DNA from: Sneathiellales bacterium
GTDB taxonomy: Bacteria; Pseudomonadota; Alphaproteobacteria; JANQFL01
DNA length: 64,000 nucleotides
Direction of reading: 5' to 3'
Assembly (NCBI GenBank): GCA_028277845.1
Contig: JANQFL010000036.1
Span: 1-64,000 of the forward strand
Program-made: the position numbers and the translations under genes
Shown: positions 40,575-48,311 of the stretch, one piece after another
How positions within the stretch are numbered: position 1 is the first letter of the stretch
How the letters are laid out: the number at the start of each line of letters is the position of its first letter
The notes under the pieces: model-generated
The model's database searches: none
The model's input: the letters and a program-made list of their open reading frames with translations, nothing else
What the model was told of the DNA's origin: nothing

Positions 40575-41144
40575 ATGCGCGCTTCCGAAAAAGTCATCGA
40601 CGTCCTGCACGGCATCGCCAGCAAGCTGGTCTGGCTCGGCGGCACTATGTTGATCCTGTCGGCTGCCGTAGTGACCGTGGACGTTTTCATGCGTAAGGCG
40701 TTTTCCGTCAGTCTGGGCGGCTCCGACGAGCTTTCCGGTTACGCCTTCGGCATCGCCACCATGTTGTCCTTGGCGTACGCGCTGCTGCATCGCGCCAACA
40801 TCCGGGTGGACGCGTTCTACCACCACTTCCCCAGGCCGGTGCGCGCGGTCGCGGATATCGTCGGCCTGATACTACTGATTGCCTTTCTGACGATGATCGC
40901 CCGGCTCGGCTTCAACATGTGGTCGGACTCCCTTGCTTTCGGCTCCCGCTCGATCACGCCCATGCGGACGCCGCTGGCCATTCCGCAGGGGCTGTGGCTG
41001 GCCGGACTCGTGTTCGGTGTATTTGCCGGTTTGGTTCTGATTGGCGCCAGCGCAGCGGCCTTGTGGCGCCGGGACTGGCAGCGCGTTCAGGCCCTTGTCG
41101 GCGTCAAGTCCGTCGACGAACAGATCGAGGAAGAAACCGACTGA
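40575..41144 (+). CDS. dctQ: TRAP transporter small permease DctQ (189 aa)
   Basis: This is the four-span small membrane subunit of the TRAP transporter. Spans are near residues 18-38 (LVWLGGTMLILSAAVVTVDVFM), 50-70, 92-112 (IVGLILLIAFLTMIARLGFNM) and 137-160. RKAF near the first span and the THEY-like ITPMRTPLAIPQ loop before the last span fit DctQ. The C terminus is acidic. It lies between the dctP stem-loop and dctM. Confidence 0.92.
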   Translation: MRASEKVIDVLHGIASKLVWLGGTMLILSAAVVTVDVFMRKAFSVSLGGSDELSGYAFGIATMLSLAYALLHRANIRVDAFYHHFPRPVRAVADIVGLILLIAFLTMIARLGFNMWSDSLAFGSRSITPMRTPLAIPQGLWLAGLVFGVFAGLVLIGASAAALWRRDWQRVQALVGVKSVDEQIEEETD

Positions 41145-41176
41145 GCCCTTGAGGCCGGTTCGCTGAGGATCCATCC

Positions 41177-42460
41177 ATGCTTGTACAATCCGTCGCCCTG
41201 CTGCTGGTCCTGATCGCCCTGAGCTTCCCCATCGCGGCGTCGCTCGGCTGGCTGGCACTCTACCTCGACAATGTGCACTCCAGCATGCCGTTGCACCTGG
41301 CGCTGGGCGACATCGCCTGGCAGAACAGCACCGAGTTTCTGCTGGTCGCCATCCCCATGTTCGTGCTGCTGGGCGAAATCCTGCTGCGCGCCGGCATCAC
41401 CGAAAAAATGTACGAAGGCATGGTGCGCTGGCTGTCGTGGCTGCCGGGCGGGTTGATGCATTCCAACATCGGGTCCTGTTCCCTGTTCGCGGCGACATCC
41501 GGTTCGAGCGTCGCGACGGCGGCCACCATCGGCACGGTGGCTCTGCCGGAAGTCTCCAAGCGCCGCTACAACGAACCGCTGTTTCTCGGCACCATAGCCG
41601 CCGGCGGCACGCTCGGTATTCTCATCCCGCCGTCCATCAACCTCATCATCTACGGCCTGCTGACCGACACGTCGGTGCCGGAACTGTATCTCGCCGGGTT
41701 CCTGCCGGGACTGGTGCTTGCCGGACTGTTCATGGTGACCATCGTCGCGGCCTGTCTGATCCGCAAGGACTGGGGCGGCGATCCTGTGAAATTTTCGTGG
41801 CGCGACCGGATCCGGTCCTTGTCCGGCCTGATCCCGCCACTCGGCATCTTTCTGGTCGTCGTCGGATCGATCTACGCCGGTTTGGCGACACCGACCGAAG
41901 CGGCTTCCCCCGGCGTCATGGCAGCCATCGGCCTGGCCGCCGCCAACGGCACGCTGAGCATCAGTATGCTGAAGGCCGCCGTCGAAGGCACCATGCGTAC
42001 CACCGCCATGATCATGCTGATCATCCTGGCCGCCATTTTCCTCAACTTCGTTCTCGCGGCCATCGGCCTGACCCAGGCCTTGACCGACTTCATCGTCGGC
42101 CTGGGGCTATCGCCCATGCAGACCATGCTGCTGATCATCGGTTTCTACATTGTGCTCGGCTGCTTCATGGAAACCCTCTCGATGCTGCTGACCACGGCGC
42201 CGCTGGTCGCACCCATCGTCGTGCAGATGGGCTTCGACCCGGTGTGGTTCGGGGTGCTGTTGATGGTGCTGCTGGAAACCGCGCTGATCACGCCGCCCAT
42301 CGGCATCAACCTGTATGTGGTGCAAGGGATCCGTAAGAACGGGCGGCTCAATGACGTTATCGTCGGCACCTTGCCGTTCGTGGTCACCATGTTCGCCATG
42401 ATCGGTCTATTGCTGATTTTTCCCAATCTGGCTCTGTGGTTACCCGGTATGTTCTACTAA
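41177..42460 (+). CDS. dctM: TRAP transporter large permease DctM (427 aa)
   Basis: This sodium-coupled membrane subunit forms the transport path. It has about 12 spans, with the DctM signatures FVLLGEILLRAGI, SGSSVATAATIGTVALPE, GGTLGILIPPSINLIIYG and the C-terminal LITPPIGINLYVVQGI. GAGGAT lies 6 nt before the ATG. Length and topology are standard. Confidence 0.94.
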   Translation: MLVQSVALLLVLIALSFPIAASLGWLALYLDNVHSSMPLHLALGDIAWQNSTEFLLVAIPMFVLLGEILLRAGITEKMYEGMVRWLSWLPGGLMHSNIGSCSLFAATSGSSVATAATIGTVALPEVSKRRYNEPLFLGTIAAGGTLGILIPPSINLIIYGLLTDTSVPELYLAGFLPGLVLAGLFMVTIVAACLIRKDWGGDPVKFSWRDRIRSLSGLIPPLGIFLVVVGSIYAGLATPTEAASPGVMAAIGLAAANGTLSISMLKAAVEGTMRTTAMIMLIILAAIFLNFVLAAIGLTQALTDFIVGLGLSPMQTMLLIIGFYIVLGCFMETLSMLLTTAPLVAPIVVQMGFDPVWFGVLLMVLLETALITPPIGINLYVVQGIRKNGRLNDVIVGTLPFVVTMFAMIGLLLIFPNLALWLPGMFY

Positions 42461-42504
42461 TCTGCACCGGCACCCGGCCAAACCCCGATAAACAGGCTTG
42501 TCTG

Positions 42505-42555
42505 CGGGTTCCCGGTCCTCTAGTTCCCCTCTCATTGTGGGCTGGACCGAACCCG
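42505..42555 (+). promoter_or_regulatory. Stem-loop between dctM and the 5-oxoprolinase gene
   Basis: CGGGTT-cc-CGGTCC (42505-42518) pairs with GGACCG-AACCCG (42544-42555): 12 base pairs with a 2-nt bulge and a 25-nt loop. A longer-range imperfect pair (CTTGTCTGCGG with CCGCAGGCAAG) encloses it. No T-run follows. It may stabilise the TRAP mRNA, limit oplA expression, or act as a leader element for oplA. Confidence 0.5.
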
Positions 42556-42619
42556 GATAGGCTCCCTTTGACCCCACCGCAGGCAAGCGGCAGAGACCGA
42601 GAAAGACAGAGTGAAGCGT

Positions 42620-45600
42620 ATGTCCACGACCGAAGACATTGGCAGCAAATGGGATTTCTGGATCGACCGGGGCGGCACGTTCACGGACATCGTGGCCCGC
42701 AAGCCCGACGGCGCCATCGTCACCCACAAGCTGTTGTCGGAAAATCCCGAACAATATGACGACGCCTCGCTCCAGGGCATGCGCGACCTGCTGGCGTTGG
42801 ATGCCGGTGAAACGTTTCCGGCGGGCCAAGTCTCCGCGGTCAAGATGGGCACGACCGTCGCCACCAACGCCCTGCTCGAACGCAAGGGCGACCGCACCGT
42901 GCTGATCACCAACCGCGGATTCAAGGACGCGCTGCGGATCGGCTACCAGACCCGCCCAAACCTGTTCGCCCTGCACATCGTGCTGCCCGACATGCTGTAT
43001 GAAACGGTCGTCGAAGTGGATGGCCGCGTGTCGGCCCATGGCGACGAACTGGCGCCGCTCGGTCTCGATCGCGCCCGTGGCGAATTGCAAGCGGTGTTCG
43101 ACAGCGGCATCCGCTCGGCGGCCATCGTCCTGATGCACGGCTACCGTTACACCCGCCACGAGGAGCAACTCGCAGCGCTGGCGCGGGAGATCGGTTTCAC
43201 ACAGGTCTCCACCAGCCATCAGGTCAGTCCGCTGATGAAGCTGGTGAGCCGGGGCGACACCACCGTGGTCGACGCCTACCTGTCGCCGATCCTGCGGCGT
43301 TATGTGGATACCGTCGCCGCCGATCTCGGCGGTACGCAACTCATGTTCATGCAATCGAACGGCGGCCTGACCGACGCCCGGCATTTCCAGGGCAAGGACT
43401 CCATCCTCTCGGGCCCCGCCGGCGGGGTGGTCGGTATGGTGCGGACCAGTGCCATGGCCGGTTTCGACAAGGTCATCGGCTTCGACATGGGCGGCACGTC
43501 GACGGACGTCTCCCACTACAACGGCGAATACGAACGCGCCTTCGAGACCGAGGTCGCCGGCGTGCGCATGCGGGCGCCGATGATGTTGATTCACACCGTG
43601 GCCGCCGGCGGCGGTTCGATCCTCAACTTCGATGGCGCCCGTTACCGGGTCGGCCCGGAATCCGCCGGCGCCAATCCCGGTCCGGCCTGCTACCGCAAGG
43701 GCGGGCCGCTCACGGTGACCGACTGCAATGTCATGCTCGGCAAGCTGGACCCCGAGTTCTTTCCCAAGGTGTTCGGGCCCAACGCCAACCAACCGCTCGA
43801 CACCGGCGTCGTGCGGGAAAAATTCGCAGCGCTGGCTGCGGAGATCAAGGCGGCCACCGGCGACGACCGCACGCCGGAACAGGTCGCGGAGGGTTTCCTG
43901 GCCATCGCCGTCGAGAACATGGCCAACGCCATCAAGAAGATCTCCACCCAGCGGGGCTATGACGTCTCGGAGTATGTGCTGTCGTGCTTCGGCGGCGCCG
44001 GCGGCCAGCACGCCTGCCTCGTTGCCGATGCGCTCGGCATGAGGAAAGTGCTGCTGCACCCCTATGCCGGCGTGCTGTCGGCCTACGGCATGGGCCTGGC
44101 CGACATGCGTTTGATGCGGGAGCGAAGCGTGGAGGCGACGCTGACCGAGGACTCATTGACGTCGGTCACGGCTGTTTTGGACGACATGGTCCGCGACGGC
44201 ACGGCGGAGATGGCCAACCAGGGCGTCTCGCCCGAACGCATCGAGGCGTACCGCAAGCTGCATCTGCGTTATGAGGGATCGGACACCGCCATGGTGACCG
44301 ACTTCGGCACGCTGGACGAAATCGTTGCCGCCTTCGAGCACACACACAAACAACGGTTTGGATTTGTATCGCCGGAAAAATCCATCACCATCGAAGCGGC
44401 GGCGGTGGAAGTTGTCGGCGTTTCCGACACCATCGACGACCCGATGCTCGATCCGGCCGGTGGTGGCCGACATGGCGATATACCTGCTCAGGCCGAGATT
44501 CCCGTAACCATGGTGGGTGAACATTTCACCGCCCCGGTGATCGACCGGAACGATTTGCGGCCCGCCGACAAGGTGGACGGTCCGGCCGTGATCATCGAAT
44601 CCACGGCCACCACGGTCGTTGAACCGGGCTGGCAGGCCGAACTGAACGACCGCGGGCACCTGGTGCTGACGCGGGTCGTCGACTTGCCCAAGCGGGTCGC
44701 CATCGGCACCGATGTCGACCCGGTCATGCTGGAGATCTTCAACAACCTGTTCATGTCCATCGCCGAACAGATGGGATCGGTGCTGCAGAACACCGCCTCC
44801 TCGGTCAACATCAAGGAACGGCTCGATTTCTCCTGCGCCGTGTTCGACCAGGACGGCGACCTGATCGCCAACGCGCCGCACATGCCGGTGCATCTGGGCT
44901 CCATGAGCGAAAGCATCAAGACTGTAATCCGCGAACGGGCGGCCAGCATGGCACCCGGCGATGTCTACGTGCTCAACGCCCCCTACAACGGCGGCACCCA
45001 CCTGCCCGACGTCACCGTGATCACGCCGGTGTTCGATAACAATGACGACAAGGTGCTGTTCTATGTCGCCAGCCGCGGCCACCAGGCCGACATCGGCGGC
45101 ATCACGCCCGGCTCCATGCCGCCCGACAGCCGTACGGTCGACGAGGAAGGCGTGCTGATCGACAACGAGGTGCTGGTCGAACGGGGACGCTTCCGTGAAA
45201 CCGAGATCATGGAGCTGTTGACGTCGGGCCAGTACCCGGCGCGCAATCCCGAGCAGAACGTGGCCGACCTGAAGGCCCAGGTGGCGGCCTGCGAGAAGGG
45301 TGCGCAGGAGCTGCGCCGCATGGTCGGGCATTTCGGTCTGGATGTGGTGCACGCCTACATGCTGCACGTGCAGGACAATGCCGAGGAATCCGTGCGCCGG
45401 GTCATCGACGTGCTCAAGGACAGCCACTTCACCTACGAGATGGACGATGGCAGCCAGATCGTCGTCAATATCACCGTCGATCACGCCAACCGCAGCGCCA
45501 CGGTCGATTTCACCGGCACCAGCGACCAGCACCCGACCAACTACAACGCGCCCAAGGCGGTGTGCATGGCGGCGGTGCTGTATGTCTTCCGCTGCATGTG

Positions 45601-46252
45601 CAACGCCGACATCCCGCTCAACTCGGGCTGCCTGAAGCCGCTCAACGTGATCATTCCGGACCGCAGCATGCTCAATCCGGAATTCCCCGCCGCCGTCGTC
45701 GCCGGCAATGTGGAAACCTCCCAGTGCATCACCGACACCCTGTTCGGCGCGCTGGGCGTGGTGGCCGCCGCCCAGGGCACCATGAACAACTTCACCTTCG
45801 GCAACGACCGTTACCAGTACTACGAAACCATCTGCGGCGGATCGGGCGCGGGGCCCGATTTCGACGGCACGTCGGCGGTGCACACCCACATGACCAATGC
45901 CCGCCTGACCGATCCGGAGGTACTGGAGTGGCGCTTCCCGGTGGTGCTGGAAAGTTTCTCCATCCGCCCCGGTTCGGGCGGCAGCGGCGCCCACAAGGGC
46001 GGCGACGGCACCCTGCGGCGCATCCAGTTCCTCGAGCCCATGACGGCGTCCCTGTTGTCGAGCCACCGCCGTATACCGCCCTTCGGGCTCGCCGGCGCGG
46101 AGCCCGGCCAGGTCGGAGAGCAGTGGGTCGAGCGGGCGTCGGGCGAAACCCAAGAAGTCGGCGGTCGCGACAAGGTCGAACTGGACTCGGGCGACGTATT
46201 CGTGATCCAGACACCGACCGGCGGCGGCTATGGCGCACCCGATCGCCAATAG
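42620..46252 (+). CDS. ATP-dependent 5-oxoprolinase, fused HyuA-HyuB type (1210 aa)
   Basis: It opens 5-oxoproline to glutamate with ATP hydrolysis. The first ~700 residues are the hydantoinase A/actin-like part: WIDRGGTFTDIVA phosphate motif, GTTVATNALLERKG, GPAGGVVGM and DMGGTSTDVSHY. The second half (from about 705, MLEIFNNLFMSIAEQMGSVLQNTA) is hydantoinase B, with NAPYNGGTHLPDVTVITPVF and the C-terminal IRPGSGGSGAHKGGDG. The single-chain layout equals eukaryotic OPLAH. The ATG at 42620 was preferred over a GTG three codons earlier. Substituted hydantoins are the alternative substrates, but the DUF1445 and TRAP neighbours favour 5-oxoproline. Confidence 0.88.
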   Translation: MSTTEDIGSKWDFWIDRGGTFTDIVARKPDGAIVTHKLLSENPEQYDDASLQGMRDLLALDAGETFPAGQVSAVKMGTTVATNALLERKGDRTVLITNRGFKDALRIGYQTRPNLFALHIVLPDMLYETVVEVDGRVSAHGDELAPLGLDRARGELQAVFDSGIRSAAIVLMHGYRYTRHEEQLAALAREIGFTQVSTSHQVSPLMKLVSRGDTTVVDAYLSPILRRYVDTVAADLGGTQLMFMQSNGGLTDARHFQGKDSILSGPAGGVVGMVRTSAMAGFDKVIGFDMGGTSTDVSHYNGEYERAFETEVAGVRMRAPMMLIHTVAAGGGSILNFDGARYRVGPESAGANPGPACYRKGGPLTVTDCNVMLGKLDPEFFPKVFGPNANQPLDTGVVREKFAALAAEIKAATGDDRTPEQVAEGFLAIAVENMANAIKKISTQRGYDVSEYVLSCFGGAGGQHACLVADALGMRKVLLHPYAGVLSAYGMGLADMRLMRERSVEATLTEDSLTSVTAVLDDMVRDGTAEMANQGVSPERIEAYRKLHLRYEGSDTAMVTDFGTLDEIVAAFEHTHKQRFGFVSPEKSITIEAAAVEVVGVSDTIDDPMLDPAGGGRHGDIPAQAEIPVTMVGEHFTAPVIDRNDLRPADKVDGPAVIIESTATTVVEPGWQAELNDRGHLVLTRVVDLPKRVAIGTDVDPVMLEIFNNLFMSIAEQMGSVLQNTASSVNIKERLDFSCAVFDQDGDLIANAPHMPVHLGSMSESIKTVIRERAASMAPGDVYVLNAPYNGGTHLPDVTVITPVFDNNDDKVLFYVASRGHQADIGGITPGSMPPDSRTVDEEGVLIDNEVLVERGRFRETEIMELLTSGQYPARNPEQNVADLKAQVAACEKGAQELRRMVGHFGLDVVHAYMLHVQDNAEESVRRVIDVLKDSHFTYEMDDGSQIVVNITVDHANRSATVDFTGTSDQHPTNYNAPKAVCMAAVLYVFRCMCNADIPLNSGCLKPLNVIIPDRSMLNPEFPAAVVAGNVETSQCITDTLFGALGVVAAAQGTMNNFTFGNDRYQYYETICGGSGAGPDFDGTSAVHTHMTNARLTDPEVLEWRFPVVLESFSIRPGSGGSGAHKGGDGTLRRIQFLEPMTASLLSSHRRIPPFGLAGAEPGQVGEQWVERASGETQEVGGRDKVELDSGDVFVIQTPTGGGYGAPDRQ

Positions 46253-46273
46253 CATAGAGGGATTGACCGTTCG

Positions 46274-47203
46274 GTGAAGTCGGCACTGGAATGGCTGGGC
46301 GACAAGGCGACGAAGGTCCTGTTCGTCGGGGTCATCGCCGCCCTCGCCGTGCAGCCGCTGTCCCAGCTGGCACGGCCGTTCATGGTCATCGCCATTTTCA
46401 TTCCGCTGGTCATCGCCCTGGTGCGTCTGGACTGGTCGCATTTGGGCGCCTATGCGCGGCGGCCCTTATTGATCGTTTCGCTGACGGCCTGGATTCTGAT
46501 CGTCTCCCCCATTCTGGTCTGGCTGGTCATCACGCCGTTGGGTCTGCCGTCCGGCCTGCATGCCGGTTTGGTCCTGATGGCCGCGGCGCCGCCCATCGTC
46601 TCGGCCGGCGCCTACGCCCTGCTGCTGCGTCTCGACGCGCCGCTGGTGGTGGTGGCCATCGTGTCGGCAAGCACCCTGGTGCCGCTGACCCTGCCGCCCC
46701 TGGCCCTGTGGCTATTGGATCTGCAGATCGACATCGGCCTGGTCGAGTTCATGCTGCGCCTGGCGGCCTATATCGGCGGCGCCTTCCTGGTGGCCGCCCT
46801 GATCCGCCGGTTCGCGGCCCATGATTGGCTGCAGGCCAACGCCCGGGCCATCGACGGCATCGGCGTACTGTCGATGCTGGTGTTCGCCCTGGCGATCATG
46901 CATGGCGTCACCGCCTTGTTCTTCGAACGGCCGGGTTATATCGCGCTGTGCATCGCCGCGGCATTCCTTGCCAACCTGGCCCTGCAGGCGGCCACCTTCG
47001 GCGTGTTCCTGACGCTCGGCCGGGCGCGCGCGGCGTCGCTCGGCCTGTCGGCGGGCTTCTGCAATATGGGCCTGGTATTGGCGGTGCTGGCGGACAAGGC
47101 CGAACCCGATCTGGTGGTCTACTTCGCCATGGGCCAGTTCCCCATCTACATGCTGCCAGCACTTTTGCAGCCGGTGTACCGGCGGATGACGAAAAACGCC
47201 TAG
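46274..47203 (+). CDS. BASS-type sodium-dependent permease (309 aa)
   Basis: This membrane protein of about 9-10 spans resembles the bile acid:sodium symporter (SBF/BASS) fold. Marks are AAAPPIVSAGAYALLLRLDAPLVV, the STLVPLTLPPLALWLL segment, and SAGFCNMGLVLAVLAD where the family has its conserved GxRN-type motif. It starts with GTG only 21 nt after the oxoprolinase stop, so it is probably co-transcribed with it. It may move a related organic acid; the substrate is not known. Confidence 0.75.
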   Translation: MKSALEWLGDKATKVLFVGVIAALAVQPLSQLARPFMVIAIFIPLVIALVRLDWSHLGAYARRPLLIVSLTAWILIVSPILVWLVITPLGLPSGLHAGLVLMAAAPPIVSAGAYALLLRLDAPLVVVAIVSASTLVPLTLPPLALWLLDLQIDIGLVEFMLRLAAYIGGAFLVAALIRRFAAHDWLQANARAIDGIGVLSMLVFALAIMHGVTALFFERPGYIALCIAAAFLANLALQAATFGVFLTLGRARAASLGLSAGFCNMGLVLAVLADKAEPDLVVYFAMGQFPIYMLPALLQPVYRRMTKNA

Positions 47204-47254
47204 ATCGCGGCGCGGGTCCTTGTTTGCACCACGGCGCGCGGATATGGTGCCGGC

Positions 47255-47953
47255 ATGCAAACTATTCTCATCACCGGGGCGAACCGGGGCATTGGCCTCG
47301 AGTTCACCAAACAATACGCGGCCGACGGCCTGACCATCCACGCCTGCTGCCGCAATCCCTCCGCGGCGATCGATCTGTCCACCATAGCCGCCGACAGCGG
47401 CGGCCGGGTGCAGATCCACGCCCTCGATGTCACCGACGAAACCAGCGTGGGCGTGCTGGCCCAGGCGCTCGGCGCCACGCCGCTCGACATGATCATCAAC
47501 AACGCCGGCATCTACGGCCCGCGCGAAGAAGGCAATTTCGGCAAGATCGATTACGCCGCCTGGCCCGAGGTCCTGAACGTCAACGTCATGGGCCCCATGC
47601 GGGTGGTTGAGGCGCTGGCCGGCAATCTCGCCCAGGGTTCTGAAAAACGTTTGGTCACCATCTCCAGCCGCATGGGCTCGATGGCCGAGAACACCAGCGG
47701 CGGATCCTATATTTACCGTTCGAGCAAGGCGGCGGTGAACGCCGTAATCAAAAGCTGGTCGGTCGATCTGGCGGACCAGGGCATCGTGGCGGTCGCCTTC
47801 CATCCCGGTTGGGTGCAGACCGACATGGGCGGAAGCAGCGCGGCGATATCGGTGCAGGAAAGCGTGACCGGCATGCGCGCCGTCATCGCCCGTCTGGGCG
47901 CCGACGACAACGGCAGCTTCTGGAATTATGACGGCAGTCCCATGCCATGGTAA
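47255..47953 (+). CDS. Short-chain dehydrogenase/reductase (232 aa)
   Basis: A classical SDR: TGANRGIGLEF binds the cofactor, DMIINNAGIYGP is the structural NNAG motif, the catalytic Ser is in LVTISSRMGS, and YRSSK gives the Tyr and Lys. After the Lys the HPGWVQTDMGG motif is the usual SDR one. It resembles the group of 230-residue SDRs of unknown substrate. A CCGGCC/GGCCGG hairpin follows 58 nt after the stop. Confidence 0.9.
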   Translation: MQTILITGANRGIGLEFTKQYAADGLTIHACCRNPSAAIDLSTIAADSGGRVQIHALDVTDETSVGVLAQALGATPLDMIINNAGIYGPREEGNFGKIDYAAWPEVLNVNVMGPMRVVEALAGNLAQGSEKRLVTISSRMGSMAENTSGGSYIYRSSKAAVNAVIKSWSVDLADQGIVAVAFHPGWVQTDMGGSSAAISVQESVTGMRAVIARLGADDNGSFWNYDGSPMPW

Positions 47954-48011
47954 ACGGATATTAGGACTTCCCCGCATTGTCACTCAAAAGACATGTCACT
48001 ATCGTCAAATT

Positions 48012-48035
48012 CCGGCCATATTCGGCCGGTAATTT
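48012..48035 (+). terminator. Possible terminator after the SDR gene
   Basis: CCGGCC (48012-48017) and GGCCGG (48024-48029) form a 6-bp GC stem with a 6-nt loop, followed by TAATTT. The tail is short, so efficiency is uncertain. A second CCGGCC/GGCCGG palindrome lies at 48279-48300, between the next small gene and metH. Confidence 0.35.
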
Positions 48036-48104
48036 GCGCGTGTCGGTAAACCTTCTATCAACCCTTGAACGATAGGATGCCGGTCACATCAAGGGGATGA
48101 GTTC

Positions 48105-48266
48105 GTGAGTCAAGTCAAGAGTCTTCCGGGCCCTATTCGGGCACTACTTCTCGGTCTGGTTGTCGCGTCGTTCACGGCGACGGCTTTGAGTTTTTGGGTC
48201 GAGCCGATCCAGGCATCGGGCCAGCGCATTGCCGCCCCCATCACGACCGCAGCCGTGAGCGACTGA
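48105..48266 (+). CDS. Small single-span membrane protein (53 aa)
   Basis: A short reading frame starts with GTG at 48105, 5 nt after AAGGGGATGA, a good ribosome-binding site. The product has a basic N terminus, one hydrophobic span (about residues 12-31, RALLLGLVVASFTATALSFW) and a polar tail ending AAVSD. It lies alone between an SDR gene and the convergent metH, flanked on both sides by CCGGCC/GGCCGG palindromes. I recognise no family. It may be a real small membrane protein. Confidence 0.5.
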   Translation: MSQVKSLPGPIRALLLGLVVASFTATALSFWVEPIQASGQRIAAPITTAAVSD

Positions 48267-48311
48267 CCACGGCACGCACCGGCCACAGACATCCGGCCGG
48301 ACCCTCCCCGA

